Below are positions 12,438 through 24,299 of a stretch of DNA of 64,000 nucleotides, one piece after another. Source of the DNA: Stomorhina lunata. Taxonomy: Eukaryota > Arthropoda > Insecta > Diptera > Rhiniidae. The number at the start of each line of letters is the position of its first letter. The stretch's first letter is position 1. The position numbers were made by a program, and so were the translations under genes. A model generated the notes under the pieces. The model saw only the letters and a program-made list of their open reading frames with translations, made no database searches and was not told where the DNA came from. The stretch spans positions 78,508,137-78,572,136 of the forward strand of contig OW121740.1 in assembly GCA_933228675.1 (NCBI GenBank), read 5' to 3'.

Positions 12438-12689
12438 GGCTTACCTAGGGTTGCCAGACACAAATCCTGAAAAAGCTGGGCATAAGGAAAAAAAGATTGA
12501 TAATCCAAAAATTAGCTGGACATTAAAAATAAAAAACTTGCTTTAGTAATTTGCTTCGATGAATCTTTAAATTTTTGAAAAGCCGAATTGCAAATACCGT
12601 AATTAACCGCAGCGATATATAGAGAAAATGAAATTGTCCGAGATCTGAAACAATTTTCAACAAAAAACACATGCTACTCGCGTTTGTCG

Positions 12690-13138
12690 TTGACATTGAT
12701 ATCATGGGACGTACATTGTGCGATTTGAATGCCGCCTTTTCAAGTATCGAGAAGGAATCTAATAAAATGTGTCAATTAATAAAAAAAAACTGGACCACAT
12801 GTGATCGTTGAGAATTATACTAACGAGGTTATAAAAGAATTTGTTTACCAATGTTTGTCAACATAAATAACGACATAAGTTTCGAAATTAAACGCAGACT
12901 CATACCTGCCACCAGATGCTGGGACATGTTATGCGAATGTATGAAAATACTACGGCAACAAAAGTATTCGAAAACGATTCCGAATGAACTCATAAAAGAG
13001 GACTTCCGAAAATTCAATGGAAACGCCAAGTAGAGAAAAACCTTTCAAAGCTTGACCCACAAATTGGAGAATATGTGCACATGATTAAAGCGCATGGAAT
13101 TATAAAATATGCTCGGAATTTGACTTTAACAGCTTTTT
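12690..13138 (+). pseudogene. RTE/BovB-like LINE fragment (reverse transcriptase C-terminus)
   Basis: Frames shifted several times read DIDIMGR, AFSSIEKESNKM, FVNINNDISFEIKRR, then LGHVMRMYEN-like and KRGLPKIQWKRQVEKNL. The same order of motifs occurs in the longer copy at 29187-30020 (DIDIMGR..., INNDISFEIKRR, LRWLGHVVRMDEN). This is the region after the reverse transcriptase active site in RTE/BovB-type LINEs. It has large internal deletions and no intact frame. It sits inside the outer hAT element, just left of the inner one. Confidence 0.6.
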
Positions 13139-13199
13139 GATCAGTGATGCCAGATAAAATTTTGGAATATCCCTACGGTATCGAAAAAAATCCCTTTAT

Positions 13200-15110
13200 T
13201 TCCCTACATCACAAAAAGTAATTAAATCTAACTTTATTAAAATAGTACATTAAATTTTATATTGTAATTGTACATTTATTTCACAGGTACATAAAAATAA
13301 CAAAAATAACAAGTTAACTAAAGCATGTATCAATTATAAATAGCAATATATCAAAAACGGCTTTTTGCGAAAAAGAACTTTTTTATTGGAGAAAATTAAT
13401 CTCTGGGTTTATAAAAATAATGTTTATTTTACAACTTTTTTGTTTCTAAATTCTGTTAAAAGATGGCGCTATTTTTAGGTTACATATGAAAATCGCATTT
13501 TTAATAATTAAAAGTTAAACATTTGGTTTGACAATGTTCCGCGACTTTGTTCAGGAGTATTTAGTCTAACTTTTTTCTGAATATACCAACATCGAAAAAG
13601 ATCTAAATAACATGTATTTGATACATTTGTAATAAACATGTCAATACCGCCGCCTTGCGGCAATCTTTTGTAGCATTTTTAAAAACACAAAAATAGATGC
13701 TTTCAAAAACTTTCGAAAGAGATATCTGCGATGAAATTCCGACAAAAAATAAGAATTCTAGGGGCAAAAGTAGTTAATAGTATACCAATTCTGATACTTT
13801 TTTGAACGATTGTTTTAAAATTTTGTGTAAAATTTAGTCACTGTTTACAATATTAGAAGTACAAATAATGTTTTTGTAATAAGAAAGGGTATGGCTTAAA
13901 TTCCATATAAAAGTGAAAGTTTTTAACTTTTCTTTAACTTTAGCATCCATATGCAAAAATCTTGTTAGCCAGATTTTTTTTATCGCGAAATTGGTTAGTT
14001 TCTTAATATGTTAATTTGTTTTTTAAGTCCATTTAATTTTCCATCTCTACTTTTAAAAAATATAATCGCTGTAAATCGATGAGGTATTAAATACATTTTT
14101 TTCGTCGGACTTTTTTTGGTGGCAAGTGTCCATATTACTAAATATTTAATTTTTAGTTTCCTAGAACACAAAACGATCAGAAGCCACTGTTGTCTTGTTA
14201 CATTTTACGCATTTAAGAGGTTCAAAGTAGGCTGTATACACACTTTAAGATGAAGAAGAAAATCAATGGTCGCGATTTAATCGTGTATTATTTTTGCTTC
14301 ACTGTAGGCCTCAGGATATTTGTTCGTGAATTTGAGCAATATACCTTTAAGTACCACATTGTTATTATACATCAATGTGTCTTTCGAAGGTGAACAAGTG
14401 AAAAATGACACAAATAGGCTTGCTTGTTTTTTAAATGGCACAAAAATGGCTATGTATTTTTCTCGCAAAATTTGCACACATATTAAGAACATGTTTATCT
14501 AAAATTTTGATATGGCGCTTCTCGATGCGTTTCTTAGTTAATGAGTTATAGGAAGACAAATATTAAAAATGCAGAATTTTTACCCTTTTTTCATTTTTTT
14601 TGTTAGTTTTTCTCAATTTGTCGAAGAACCAAACATTTAATCGGGAAGCGCCATATCAAATTTTTAGATATCGATAGTAGCTATCTGTACGTATAATTTG
14701 GTCTCAAAATCTGTATCCGCTTTTGTGCCATTTTAAATGCAAATTTTATACTTTTTTCACTCCTGCATTATCTTTTATACATATCTTTTCTCTAAGTGTA
14801 CTGATGTTTTTTTTTATGGTGATGAAATCTTTTACACTTATCTAACTATACAAATTTAAAAAAGTATAATTTATGACCTATTAAGAAAGTTACAGCGCAA
14901 AATTTGCTTGTAGTTTAAAAGCCAAAATTATAGAAAACACCCTGTATTTCAGGAACCAAAATAGCTTGGGCCATTTTATGTAGCACCAAGGATAGCTGAA
15001 TATGTATCTGAAAAAATGTATATAAATTCATGTGATTATCTTGAAATTTAAAAACCTACTTTTTTTGATATATTGCTAATTATAAAGTTCTTTTGAGTTC
15101 ATTTTTTTAA
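13200..15110. other. Non-coding interior of the inner hAT element
   Basis: AT-rich sequence between the left end of the inner hAT and the LINE insertion. There is no extended open frame and no family that I recognise. The weak overlapping frames at 14277-14502 on both strands have no visible domain. Confidence 0.35.
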
Positions 15111-15120
15111 ATGACTATGT

Positions 15121-15833
15121 AATGTATGCTTACGCATAAACGTACGGCAAATCATGTTACTTCATCTGTATTAATGGGTGGTGTACATATTGAGGAATCA
15201 GATGCTCTTGATGTTCTAGGCATGAGAATACAATGTGATGTGCGTTGGACAAAGCATATCTTTCAAGTGTCGAAAGAAGCATTCAAGTGCCTCGGTTTTC
15301 TAAAACGGTGTAAGAGATACTTCACTTCTTCTGATCTCCTTACTATTTACACCACCTACATCCGACCGAAAATGGAATACAACTCTCATGTATGGGCCGG
15401 TGCTTCAAAGTCTATTTTGGAGCTTCTCGACCGAGTGCAAGAGAGGGCGAAAGTGCTCATCGGTGACAGTAGGGTATCCAACTCTATTGATTCACTGGAG
15501 CACCGTCGCAATGTGGGTTGTGTCTCACTGTTCTATCGTTACTACTTTGGAATGTGCTCTAACGAAATCAGGGAACTCGTTCCCGAAACTCGAACTTTTT
15601 TACGCAACACACGTCATTCTGCTAGAGCACATTCCTTTGTGGTCGATCGGCCGGTAGACCGAACAACACACTACAGAGAAAATTCGTTCTTTAGTCGTAC
15701 AGTTCGTATGTGGAATTCGCTTCCCGCAGAAATTTTTCCTGCCAGTTGCAATATAGGTAAATTCAAATCAAATGTCCATAAACACTACTCCATCTATCCT
15801 CCTTCCCATAACCTAAATTAAAAAAAAAAAATG
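15121..15833 (+). pseudogene. 5'-truncated non-LTR retrotransposon, 231-codon RT C-terminal ORF
   Basis: The frame 15126-15821 covers the region C-terminal to the reverse transcriptase palm in Jockey/CR1-type pol proteins. Motifs include LDVLGMRIQ, FLKRCKRYFT, YIRPKMEYNSHVWAGA, LLDRVQERA, DSLEHRRNVGCVSLFYRYYFG, RTVRMWNSLPAEIFP and FKSNVHKHY. It ends in an A-run at 15822-15833, so it is a typical 5'-truncated LINE insertion with its tail. No stop interrupts the frame, which suggests it is younger than its host hAT. It lies against the 3' end of the hAT transposase remnant. Clade assignment is from memory and only moderately sure. Confidence 0.7.
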
Positions 15834-17746
15834 TCTAGCTGTGCATTTAAAGCTTATACAATTCAAAGTATTTGATTGTAAATGAGATCTTATAATACAT
15901 ATAGAATTTAAAACATTGTGACTTAATTTATTTCTTTTTTTCGTTCTTACGTCAGTAACTATTGAAAATATTCTTTCAGCGTCCGCGTTAGCATGTGGTA
16001 AAGTGAGTAAAATTTTCACCAGTTTTGAAAAATTTGGAAATATTAGGTTATCATTAAAGTTTCTGGATTTGCATATAGCAGACCAAAATTGCGCCATATG
16101 CAGCTTACAAAAATTCTTTTTTTCAAGCTCAGAGAGATTGTTTTCCATTGTTAGCCACTCTTCTGTTAGAAGGTTGATATCAATTTTAAACTTTTGACAC
16201 AATATTTTAAATTGAAAGACATTTTTATTTATTGAGCCTAATGCAACCTCGGGATTCAAAAATTCAATTTCCTTGAAAATGGTATCAGATTTTAATGGAA
16301 GTCTTTTCTGAGTCTCTTCAAGAGCAGTAATATAGAACTACAAGCAGTCAGATTTTATTTGATAAGAATTTTTCTTTGGAAAAGTTTTTAATAGTTCCTC
16401 ACACTCACTGCCAACATAGATTTCATCTATTTTTAAACTTACATGTGGCGACCTAACGTTGCAATTAAATTTTAGTTCTGACTTTTTTATAAAATTTTGG
16501 CCAAGTTTAAAAAACAATTTTAACGATTCTGAATGAAGGACATGAACAAGCGTTTTTTTTGGATTGAAAAAGTGCATTTAGAGAATTAAAATAATTCAAT
16601 ACATATTTTAAAAATAGTAATTATGCCTTATTGCATTCATTAGTTAATTCATTTAAAATTAACTCGGCAGATTTTAATTTGTCTTGAACTACAGCATGTT
16701 TAAAGTACTCTATAAGCACATTCCAATTTTCTAAAATTCTTTCTACACACTATTGGTGAGATAACCATCTGGTCGTTGAAGTTCTTAATATTTTTCTTTT
16801 TTCAATATTTAGAAGCTCTTGGAATTCTCCTAGCTCAGAACATCTTTTGGAGCTTCCAGAAATGTACGTGCCTATTTGTCGAATTAGGTCTTCAGGTGCT
16901 CTAGGTAAGGTTAAGCATGATTTATTTGCAATAATTGCAGCTCTATGACAAATACATTAAATTGTTATTATATCTGGATTATCTGCTAATAGTTTAGATG
17001 CAAATGAATTATGCTGACCAACCATTACGCTTGCGCCATCGCAACAAAGACCTATAATATTTTCATACGGAATATCATAACCGATAATACAGGTTTTAAA
17101 ATGGTTGTAAAGAGATTCAGCAGTGCAATCTGGCCCTAGTTGTAACAAATCCAGAAGTTGTACGTTTATTTTTTCCTGTTTTTCGTCAAAATATCTGACA
17201 AGAACACACATGGTTTTGTGTGACCCAATGTCAGTACTCTCATCAATGAGTACCGAAAACTTACTTATCTTAAGAATTTGTACTAATTGTTGTTTTTCTT
17301 CACTTGCCAAAACATTCCGAATAATCTTTGTACATTTGGTTCCACCTAACTGGCAATTCTTGATTATATCTGAGTCCGTAACAATTTCCTTAAGAAGAGG
17401 TATTAAATGATCTATTATTTGAATTGCAAAAACAAACTCATTGGAATTTCAAAACGTACAACCTCATTTCCATTGCCTGCTTCGCAAAGAAAGAATCTAT
17501 TGTTTTTGACGAATTTATTGATGAAACATTTTCTTTGTGCTGCTTTGTTGCTGCATGTTTTTGAAGGTCTGATTTTCCACAGTTAAGCACTTTATCACAC
17601 GCTTTACATTTACATTTAAACTCATCCGTTTTAATGGGCTGCAACCAACCTTTAAAACTGGCATCTTTTAACCAACTTAAACAAAATTTTTGTTTACGGC
17701 ATTTATTGCTGCCATCATGTTCATCCGGGGTTGAATCAGAAGACAT
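15813..17746 (-). pseudogene. hAT-family transposase, broken
   Basis: The minus-strand remnant spans N-terminus to dimerisation domain. MSSDSTPDEHDG (17746) leads to a C2CH zinc finger, CKCKACDKVLNCGKSDLQKH...H, of the type seen in ZNF862-like transposases. Next come FSVLIDESTDIGSHKTM (first acidic residue), IIGLCCDGASVMVG (second), CICHRAAI and LSTTRWLSHQ-like text. The C-terminal hAT domain is LPHANADAERIFSIVTDVRT with the catalytic Glu region, then KRNKLSHNVLNS. Stops and shifts occur near 17430, 16955, 16740, 16340 and 16260. Just upstream of the ATG, TTATTTTGCAG reads as a splice acceptor, so a short 5' exon is possible. The 3' end is overrun by the LINE tail. It cannot make a functional enzyme. 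Confidence 0.85.
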
Positions 17747-18696
17747 TTCCCTGCAAAATAAATTATTAAATGATTCCACACCAAAAAATTGTACAAAGTA
17801 CTTACAGCAAAAGTGTGTAAGAGTCGGATTAACAATTTCCAAACATTCTATAAATCAAATGACACCTTTAAATTTTGTTATATAAAACCGTTTAGTATAC
17901 TAATTTAAATTTATTTTTTTTAAACTATTACTATTGAAATATACTTTTATGATATAAATCTGACCGTTAATTGCAATTTATTTTTGATCTTGTCAATAAC
18001 AAAAAAAGGCAAAACCGAGATGCAAATGACATTTTAAAGCGACTTAAGTAATCATTCGCCTTAAAACATAGTGTTGCCAGAATTATCATTTCTAAGTCGA
18101 GGGTCACACATGGCAATTTTAGTTCGGTACACCAAAAAATTACAAATTGAAATTTTTCTTAACAAAAATTTAAATTTTGTAAATTCCCTACATTTTGCCT
18201 TAAATTTAAAAATCTGTCTTTTTTTCCCTACGACCAAAATTTTTCAAGAAAATTCCCTACAAAAGGGAAAATTCCCTACATCTGACATCACTGTTTTAGA
18301 TATAGGTCATTTAAGTAAAGTAAGTACAATGGGGAATTTTGATAGAAGGTTATTTTATTACAAAATGATCTTGATTTAGCAACCAATTAATCAACGAATA
18401 AATACCATAAGTATAAAAGAAAAAAAATACACCTTTGCAAAAGATTTTATTGCGTTCTTTTCCATAAAAATAGTTTCTCTTTAAAAATATTCAAACAATT
18501 TTAATTCTTCAGCTTTCAGCTGGACAAATTTAATTTTAGCTTGACACTGGACAAGCACTAAAAAAGCGTGACAATCCAGTCGAATCCAGCCTGACTGGCA
18601 ACCCTAGGCTTACCTCCTAAGTGAAAAATGATCATGGGCTATGTGTATCCCAAGAAGTAATCCGAAATATACCGGTAAACCTGAAATATTCATCTA

Positions 18697-18933
18697 CAGT
18701 GGCTAGGAAAAGTATACTGCTATAAACGCAAAATATTAAAAATCTTTTCAAGTTTCCTGCAGGGCACTTAACTCGGCTTCCAAACTTTTGCGGATCCATC
18801 ATGATAATACAACATCATTTTAGCATGAATAGAGAAAAAATGTACCCCAATACTAATTCTAAGTGCGAAATAGAAAGCATGAAGTGATTTTCAATATTTT
18901 ATGTTGAAAGAAGTAGATTTTTCCTAGCCACTG
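18697..18933. mobile_element. Tc1/mariner-type MITE at the centre of the palindrome
   Basis: Ends CAGTGGCTAGGAAAA (18697) and TTTTCCTAGCCACTG (to 18933) are flanked by TA on both sides (18695-18696, 18934-18935). The inner 40 bases of each end are also partly complementary. Outside, ATTCATC and GATGAAT are complementary, so the element sits exactly on the dyad of the large palindrome. An alternative is that it is simply the loop of the inverted duplication. Confidence 0.6.
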
Positions 18934-18979
18934 TAGATGAATACATCGGTTTAACCTGTATATTTCGGATTACTCTTTG

Positions 18980-19597
18980 CCTAGTGCTGGAGTGCCGCTT
19001 TTCCTAAAAGGTTTTAATAATTTTACTTTAAAATTGCATTGTTTTATATTTTGGACTGCATTGTTATCATTTTAATTCCAATATTCCTTGACTTTTAGCG
19101 CGGGATATGATGTTCACACTTTACGGGAGAACATTTTAACGATTTTCCCGGCGGATTTGTCCTTATAGTGATGGAAATATGCTAATTCAATAACGCCTTT
19201 CAAAATTAATTTTGCAGGCATTTTTTTTAAATATAGGACAACTAATGCACACATTTTTTTTACAATACTTTTATAAATTTAATTTCATTTTATAACTCTC
19301 ATAAAACATCATAAAATAAAAAATATAACGGTAAATAAGAACATTTGGTGTTATTTTTACTTATTGTGCACACATTTATTTGACGCCTTTTTAATTGGGT
19401 ATATTTCTTTTTGTATTGTTGTTGTTGCAATGCATGTATTTATTTCAATTTTTTTACGACTTTTTGTAGTAAACAGTTACATTAATGGTATGTGTTTAAC
19501 AAAATAAGCAAATTTAAACGATTTGATGTTTAATTTTCGAAATTTAAATTGCATTTTCACTATTTTTGTTTAATGCAAACAATTACTTGACAAACTG
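18980..19597 (-). mobile_element. Tc1-like element, inverted half
   Basis: Reverse complement of the left half: it ends ACAATTACTTGACAAACTG at 19597 followed by TA. On the minus strand it contains the same transposase N-terminal remnant (IVKMFSRKV, about 19110-19150). Substitutions and small indels separate it from 11848-12437, so the duplication is not recent. Confidence 0.55.
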
Positions 19598-20095
19598 TAT
19601 ATTTAATTTTTTTTTTTTTTTTGTAAATACCGTTTTAATTTTTTTTTTTAAATTTGTCAATTTGCGTACATCGATATCTTTTATAGACCGATGTGATGAA
19701 ATTTAATAGCATACTGCAATGGAGTATTTTCTAAAATCTGATATATAATTCGAAATTTAAAAAATAAAGTATCGTTTTTTAAAAAATTTTTTGTTAAATA
19801 TGCCAATTTGCGTACACCGATATATTTTGCTTTGGCGATATCTCAGTTATTGATCTATTTGATGAAATTTAATAGTGTATTGCGATGAATGATTTCCTAA
19901 AATTTTATATACAGTTCAAAACAATTTAAAAAAATATATAGTTTTTTTAAAAAACATAGTTATTTTGAAAAATACAGTTAATAAAAAAAATTTAATTCTC
20001 ATTGAATTTCGAGTTTTGGCTATATCTCAGTTGTAAGTAGAACTATTTATATGTTATAATTTAATAGTGTACTTCGTAGAACACTATTAACATAT

Positions 20096-20689
20096 TGTTA
20101 CGTTTTTCCCTTAAAAACGTGGAAGGAATTGTTTTTCCAAACAACCGTAATCAAATTAAAACACTTTATGTAGTTTTACAAAGTAAATAATACTTTTATT
20201 ACCTTTACAGTTAATCATTTAAAACACACTTTCACAAAAACTGTGAACAAACCTCACAAAACTGCTTTACAAATATTCTTAGTCACACTGTTCTCTTACA
20301 CGAGTTTCAAATAAAACTGTTCCCACAATACTCGTCCATCTGCCTTATATAGTAGAGAAGAGAGTTTCTAGCATTTTCTGCAGACGTAAACAAAGAGTTG
20401 ATTACACTAATATTGCTTACGAATGTTCATGTATGTTCCACTACATTCTCACATGATCAAGAACACTCTCACACATGCGTTGTATAAATAGATTATCTGA
20501 AGTTAACAGTAACAGAGAGAGAGAAGGTAAATAAAAAAGAAACATGTTGCTATACTCTTTACTGTACATAAGAGAAACATGTTGCTCTGATTATTTGACA
20601 ACACCAACAGAAACATCTAGAAAGCGAGGGGAAGAATTATAAGCAGTGAACTTTGCACAATGGAACAGATAAGTTTAAAATTCGTCACA
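20096..20689 (-). repeat. 3' LTR of the Ty3/gypsy element
   Basis: A 594-bp copy of the LTR, read TGTGACGAATTTT...CGTAACA on the minus strand. It matches the other LTR at 24320 apart from scattered substitutions and short indels (for example TAAATAATAC against TAATAC, and an extra AGTAACAGAG), roughly a few percent divergence by eye. It directly abuts the polypurine tract. Confidence 0.9.
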
Positions 20690-20708
20690 CTGCACCCCCC
20701 CCCCTCTT
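20690..20708 (-). other. Polypurine tract of the gypsy element
   Basis: On the minus strand the sequence reads AAGAGGGGGGGGGG then TGCAG just before the 3' LTR start TGTGACG. This is the plus-strand DNA priming site. It overlaps the stop codon of the integrase frame (TTA at 20707). Confidence 0.8.
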
Positions 20709-22005
20709 AAGCCTCTTCGTCCCGAATAGGCACAGTTTCCGTTCTTCCGTAGGCGGTCAATCTTTCGAGTTGTGCGACCTTCATTTTAGACCTTGGACTC
20801 TTATCTTTTTGTATTCGATACACCACATCATTTAGCCTTTTAACAACCTTGTATGGGCCATCCCAATGAGTTTGTAGGTTGGGGGATAATCCTTTTCTGC
20901 GCTGTGGGTTGTATAAGAGTACCAACTGACCTTCATTAAATCCCTGGGAATTAGCCGCTCAATCATATCTGGCCTCCATCTTGTCGCTGACCAGTCTAAT
21001 TTTGCTGCGGATGAAGTCATGAAGTTCATTAAGGCTTTCTTGCTCTTGGGAGAAGAGGTGACCACGATCCTCAGTATTTGTTATTGGCTTAGTACCAAAT
21101 TGTAACTCTGCGGGTAATCGCAGCTCGGTTCCAAAAACGACTTTGGAGGGGTCTTGGACGTGGAGTCGTGAGCGGCTGTTCGATATGCCAGCAGAAATTT
21201 TTGTATGTGTTGATCCCAGTCTCTCTGATGAGTGCTGACCACCTTCCTTAGGTACTCTTTCAGCGTACTGTTAAACCTTTCAACCATACCATCAGACTGT
21301 GGATGTAGACGGGTAGTTCGCGTTTTTCTTATACCATACAACTCCCTGAACACCGCGGATTCAAAATTTCTGCCTTGATGAGTGTAGCTCTAGTGGAACT
21401 CTATAGCGGCATATCCAGTTGTTCACAAAGACGTCTATCACTGTTTTAGCTTCTTGATTAGGTACTGCATACACCTTCGGCTATTTGGTAAAATAGTCCA
21501 TCACCACAAGCACATAACGATTACCAGCCTCGCTTACAGGGAAAGGGCCTGCCACATCCATAGCCATCCGTTTAAATGGGGCACCAGAATTGTACTGCTG
21601 TAGCTGGCCACGACTTCGTCGGACCGGACCCTTGGCTGCGATACAGTTCGGACAATTAGCAATCCAGTCAGCCACACTCTGAGGACAACCAACCCAGTAG
21701 AACCGCTGCTTCAGTTTTTCTAAAGTCTTTGTTACACTTAGATGACCTCCGCTGAGACCATCATGAAACTCCTTTAGCAATTCCTTTGTTTTAGAGGATG
21801 ACACCACGACCAAATTTTGCACTGTCTTTCCATCGGCGCTCTCCCAAGTGCGATACAAGCAACCGTCTATTATCTTTAGACTATCCCAGAGAGCCCAATA
21901 TGTCTTTATCAGCGGACTTTCCTGCGATATCTCGTTACGGGTTGGCCTCTTGTCTTCTTCTTTGGCTTGCATTATTTTCCCCAGTACTGGATCGTTTCTC
22001 TGCAC
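20707..22005 (-). pseudogene. Gypsy integrase region, several frame breaks
   Basis: The N-terminal zinc domain is HDGLSGGHLSVTKTL followed by CPNCIAAKG (HHCC). The catalytic core starts AMDVAGPFP and VLVVMDYFTK (first Asp) and continues near 21350 with TRLHPQSDGMVERFNSTL (the Glu region). The C-terminal part carries LQTHWDGPYKVVKRLNDVVYRIQ, the GPY/F module typical of Ty3/gypsy integrases, and ends at RDEEA. Stops or shifts near 21480, 21360, 21075 and 20925 destroy the frame, and the DDE middle Asp segment (about 21360-21480) is badly damaged. The enzyme would have inserted the cDNA into the genome. Confidence 0.85.
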
Positions 22006-22011
22006 TACAGA

Positions 22012-23100
22012 CTAATCTCCACTGGATTCCACGCGCATTAGCCGAACATCAACAACACACTCCTTTGCTTCGGTCTTAGTACAATGCTTACACTCTACAC
22101 TGCAAGGACGTCTGGAAAGGGCACCTGCATTCCCGTGATTTCGGCCTTTCCTGTGGTCGATCGTAAAATCGTAGCTCTGTAGCCGTTCGATCCATCGTGC
22201 AAGCTGGCCTTCTGGTTGTTTAAACTGCAATAACCATCTGAGTGCGGAATGATCGGTCCTTAGTTGAAACTTCTGACCATACAGGTACTTTCAGGAGTTC
22301 TCGTCTTGTAACACAGTAGTTCCTTTCGTTCACTCGTTCTGTTCCATTCACCTCCTGTGAGAGCACACCTCCAATTCCGCATGCGCTTGCGTCGGTGTCG
22401 AGCACGAATTTCTCTCCGGCAACGGGATAGGCCAATATTGGTACTGAGCAGAGTAATGTGTTTAACCTCTTAAACGCTTGATCCTGCTCAGTACCCCAAT
22501 AGAACGGTCGAGACTTCTTGGTAAGCTCATGCAAACTGCCACGCCTGCGAAATTTGGAACAAATCGCCTGTAGTAAGTGCATAGCCCTAGGAAGCTGCGT
22601 AATTCGTGGAGATTTGTTGGTTGAGGCCAGTCTTTGACAGCTCGTATTTTGTCCTCATCAGTTGCTATGCCATTTTCAGTTACCAAGTGCCCCAAGCACT
22701 TAAGGTGAGACCAGCCTCCGCTATGCGTTTAAGGACTTCCTCCAGATTATTCAAATGTTCATTGAAGGTTTTTCCCATGACGATGATGTCGTCAAGGTAC
22801 ACCAAACAAGTTTTCTACTGAAGTCCTTTCAATACTCGTTCCATTAGCCGTTCGAAAGTAGCGGGGGCATTGCAGAGTCCAAATGGCATAACGTTGAACT
22901 GCCATAGCCCATCAGTTGCACTAAACGCTGTTTTCTCTTTGTCTTTCTCTGAGATCTCCACCTGCCAGTAGCCGCTTTGAAGATCTAGCGTAGAAAACCA
23001 TTTCGCTCTACCTAATGTGTCCAGGGTGTCATCGATTCTTGGCAAGGGGTAGCTGTCCTTTTTCGTAACATCGTCAACACAAAATCTGGTGCTGCCATCT
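22012..23100 (-). pseudogene. Gypsy reverse transcriptase and RNase H region, broken
   Basis: Reverse transcriptase motifs in order: PRIDDTLDTLG, WFSTLDLQSGYWQVE, MPFGLCNAPATFERLM and the active-site YLDDII (about 22776-22806), preceded by an in-frame stop after KGLQ. Then come ELRSFLGLCTYYRRFVPNF and the RNase H start FVLDTDASACGIGGVLSQ, with the connection SYDFTIDHRKGRNHGNAGALSRRPC. The usual NADALSR is altered to NAGALSR. Frames change near 22815, 22700, 22460 and 22220. It is inactive as it stands. Confidence 0.9.
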
Positions 23101-23102
23101 TT

Positions 23103-24119
23103 CTACTTAACCAGAACCACCGGAGAGCTCCATGGACTTGCGGATGGTTCAATTACTCCACTACGCTCCATTTCGTTGACCAACTCCTTAACTTCGTCTC
23201 GCTTGGCCAGGGGAATACTCCTAGGCGCCTGTTTAATTGGTCTCTCCTCGCCCGTATGAATTTCATGTTTCACTATTGCCGTTCTTCCCTGGCTTTGAGT
23301 TTTGGACGCAAATACGGCTGCATGCTTCTTCAAAAATTGTTTGGCTTTATTTTTGTGGGACGGTGTCAAGCCTTCTACCCATTTCTCTACGTATTCCGCC
23401 AGTTGCTGTTGTTCCTTGCCGAGAAGTTCCAGATAGTAAATTCCCATTTTGTGTTCGCCACCGTACTTACGCTGAAGAGCAGACATGATGTCATCAAAGT
23501 TCTTTCTACAGCTTAACGGCACACTTTCTAGGACTTCCGCAACATTGCCTTTTAGAGCCAAAATTAGTTCCAGAGCTTTCTGGTCGTTGTCCCATAGGTT
23601 TCTCTCGGCGACTGTTTCAAACTGAAACTGGAAGACATTAAACGGTAGACTGCAATCAAAACTGGGTGTTTTTGTTTTTCCAGATGTGTCTTGAACAACT
23701 CGCACTGGACCTCCATGGTGTTGTATGTCTTTAAATTTCGCTTCCAGATCGCCAATCTTCTTACCGACGTCAGCCAGTTCTTTGTCAAATTTGTTCTCAT
23801 TGACTTTCGCTTCTAGATCGCCCATCTTCCTTTTGACGTCAGCCAGTTTTTTGTCAAATTTGATTTCAACGTCAACAATTCGATTGTTAATCGTTTCCGA
23901 AATTTCTTGAAGTAGTTTATTTGTGGATCCTGAAATTTCTTGCAGTTTGTCTTCTATCCTTTCTAGAAGTTGCTCATTGTTGGTTTTCGTGGTTTCTTGA
24001 AGTTCCGTTTTCAAACCTGCTTGAAGTTTCTCCTCGTTGATTTCCATCTTTTCCATCATTGCGGCGAACATTGAGTTTATGTCTAGGCTGCTAGTCATCG
24101 AGTAGGTACTTACCTCCAT
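23103..24119 (-). pseudogene. Gypsy gag fused in frame to reverse transcriptase by internal deletion
   Basis: A 338-codon frame. Residues ~25-135 are a charged coiled coil with two copies of a KFDKxLADVxxKxGDLEAK repeat. Residues ~150-230 look like the gypsy capsid region (FNVFQFQFETVAERNLWDNDQKALELILAL). After KMGIYYLELLGKEQQ the frame passes directly into the reverse transcriptase N-terminus (HEIHTGEERPIKQAPRSIPLAKRDEVKELV... ending VIEPSASPWSSPVVLVK). The expected rest of capsid, nucleocapsid zinc knuckle and protease are missing, so a deletion has fused gag to pol without breaking the frame. The start codon at 24119 follows the leader after the primer site. Confidence 0.8.
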
Positions 24120-24299
24120 TTCTTCTTTAGTCTCGAACTCGTAAGTCGCAATGTCAATACCTTGATTTTGGAGCTCCTCGCTGAGCCTTCTTTGAAGTTC
24201 AGCTTAAGTGCCGGCTGTTGGCACGTTCATCTTTCCCAACTCCTTTTTGAGTTGATCCAATCTTGGAACATCTAGTTTCACCATGGTTGTTGCTTTGAA

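Larger units (their letters stand above)
13142..18293 (-). mobile_element. Inner hAT transposon, autonomous type but degenerate
   Basis: Ends are CAGTGATGCCAGAT at 13142 and ATCTGACATCACTG ending at 18293. The flanking octamers TTTTTGAT (13134-13141) and TTTTAGAT (18294-18301) match at seven of eight bases, consistent with an aged hAT duplication. Subterminal AATTCCCTAC blocks occur near both ends. It carries a broken transposase on the minus strand (15813-17746) and a LINE fragment at 15121-15833. The stretch 13200-15110 is AT-rich and without recognisable coding content. Confidence 0.75.
12446..18606. mobile_element. Outer hAT element with 8-bp target duplication GGCTTACC
   Basis: Terminal inverted repeats are TAGGGTTGCCAG at 12446 and CTGGCAACCCTA ending at 18606. 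GGCTTACC occurs immediately outside both ends (12438-12445 and 18607-18614), a perfect 8-bp duplication as made by hAT transposases. Without the nested hAT at 13142-18293 the element is only about 1 kb, so it is a non-autonomous copy. It also holds an RTE-like LINE fragment at 12690-13138. Confidence 0.85.
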
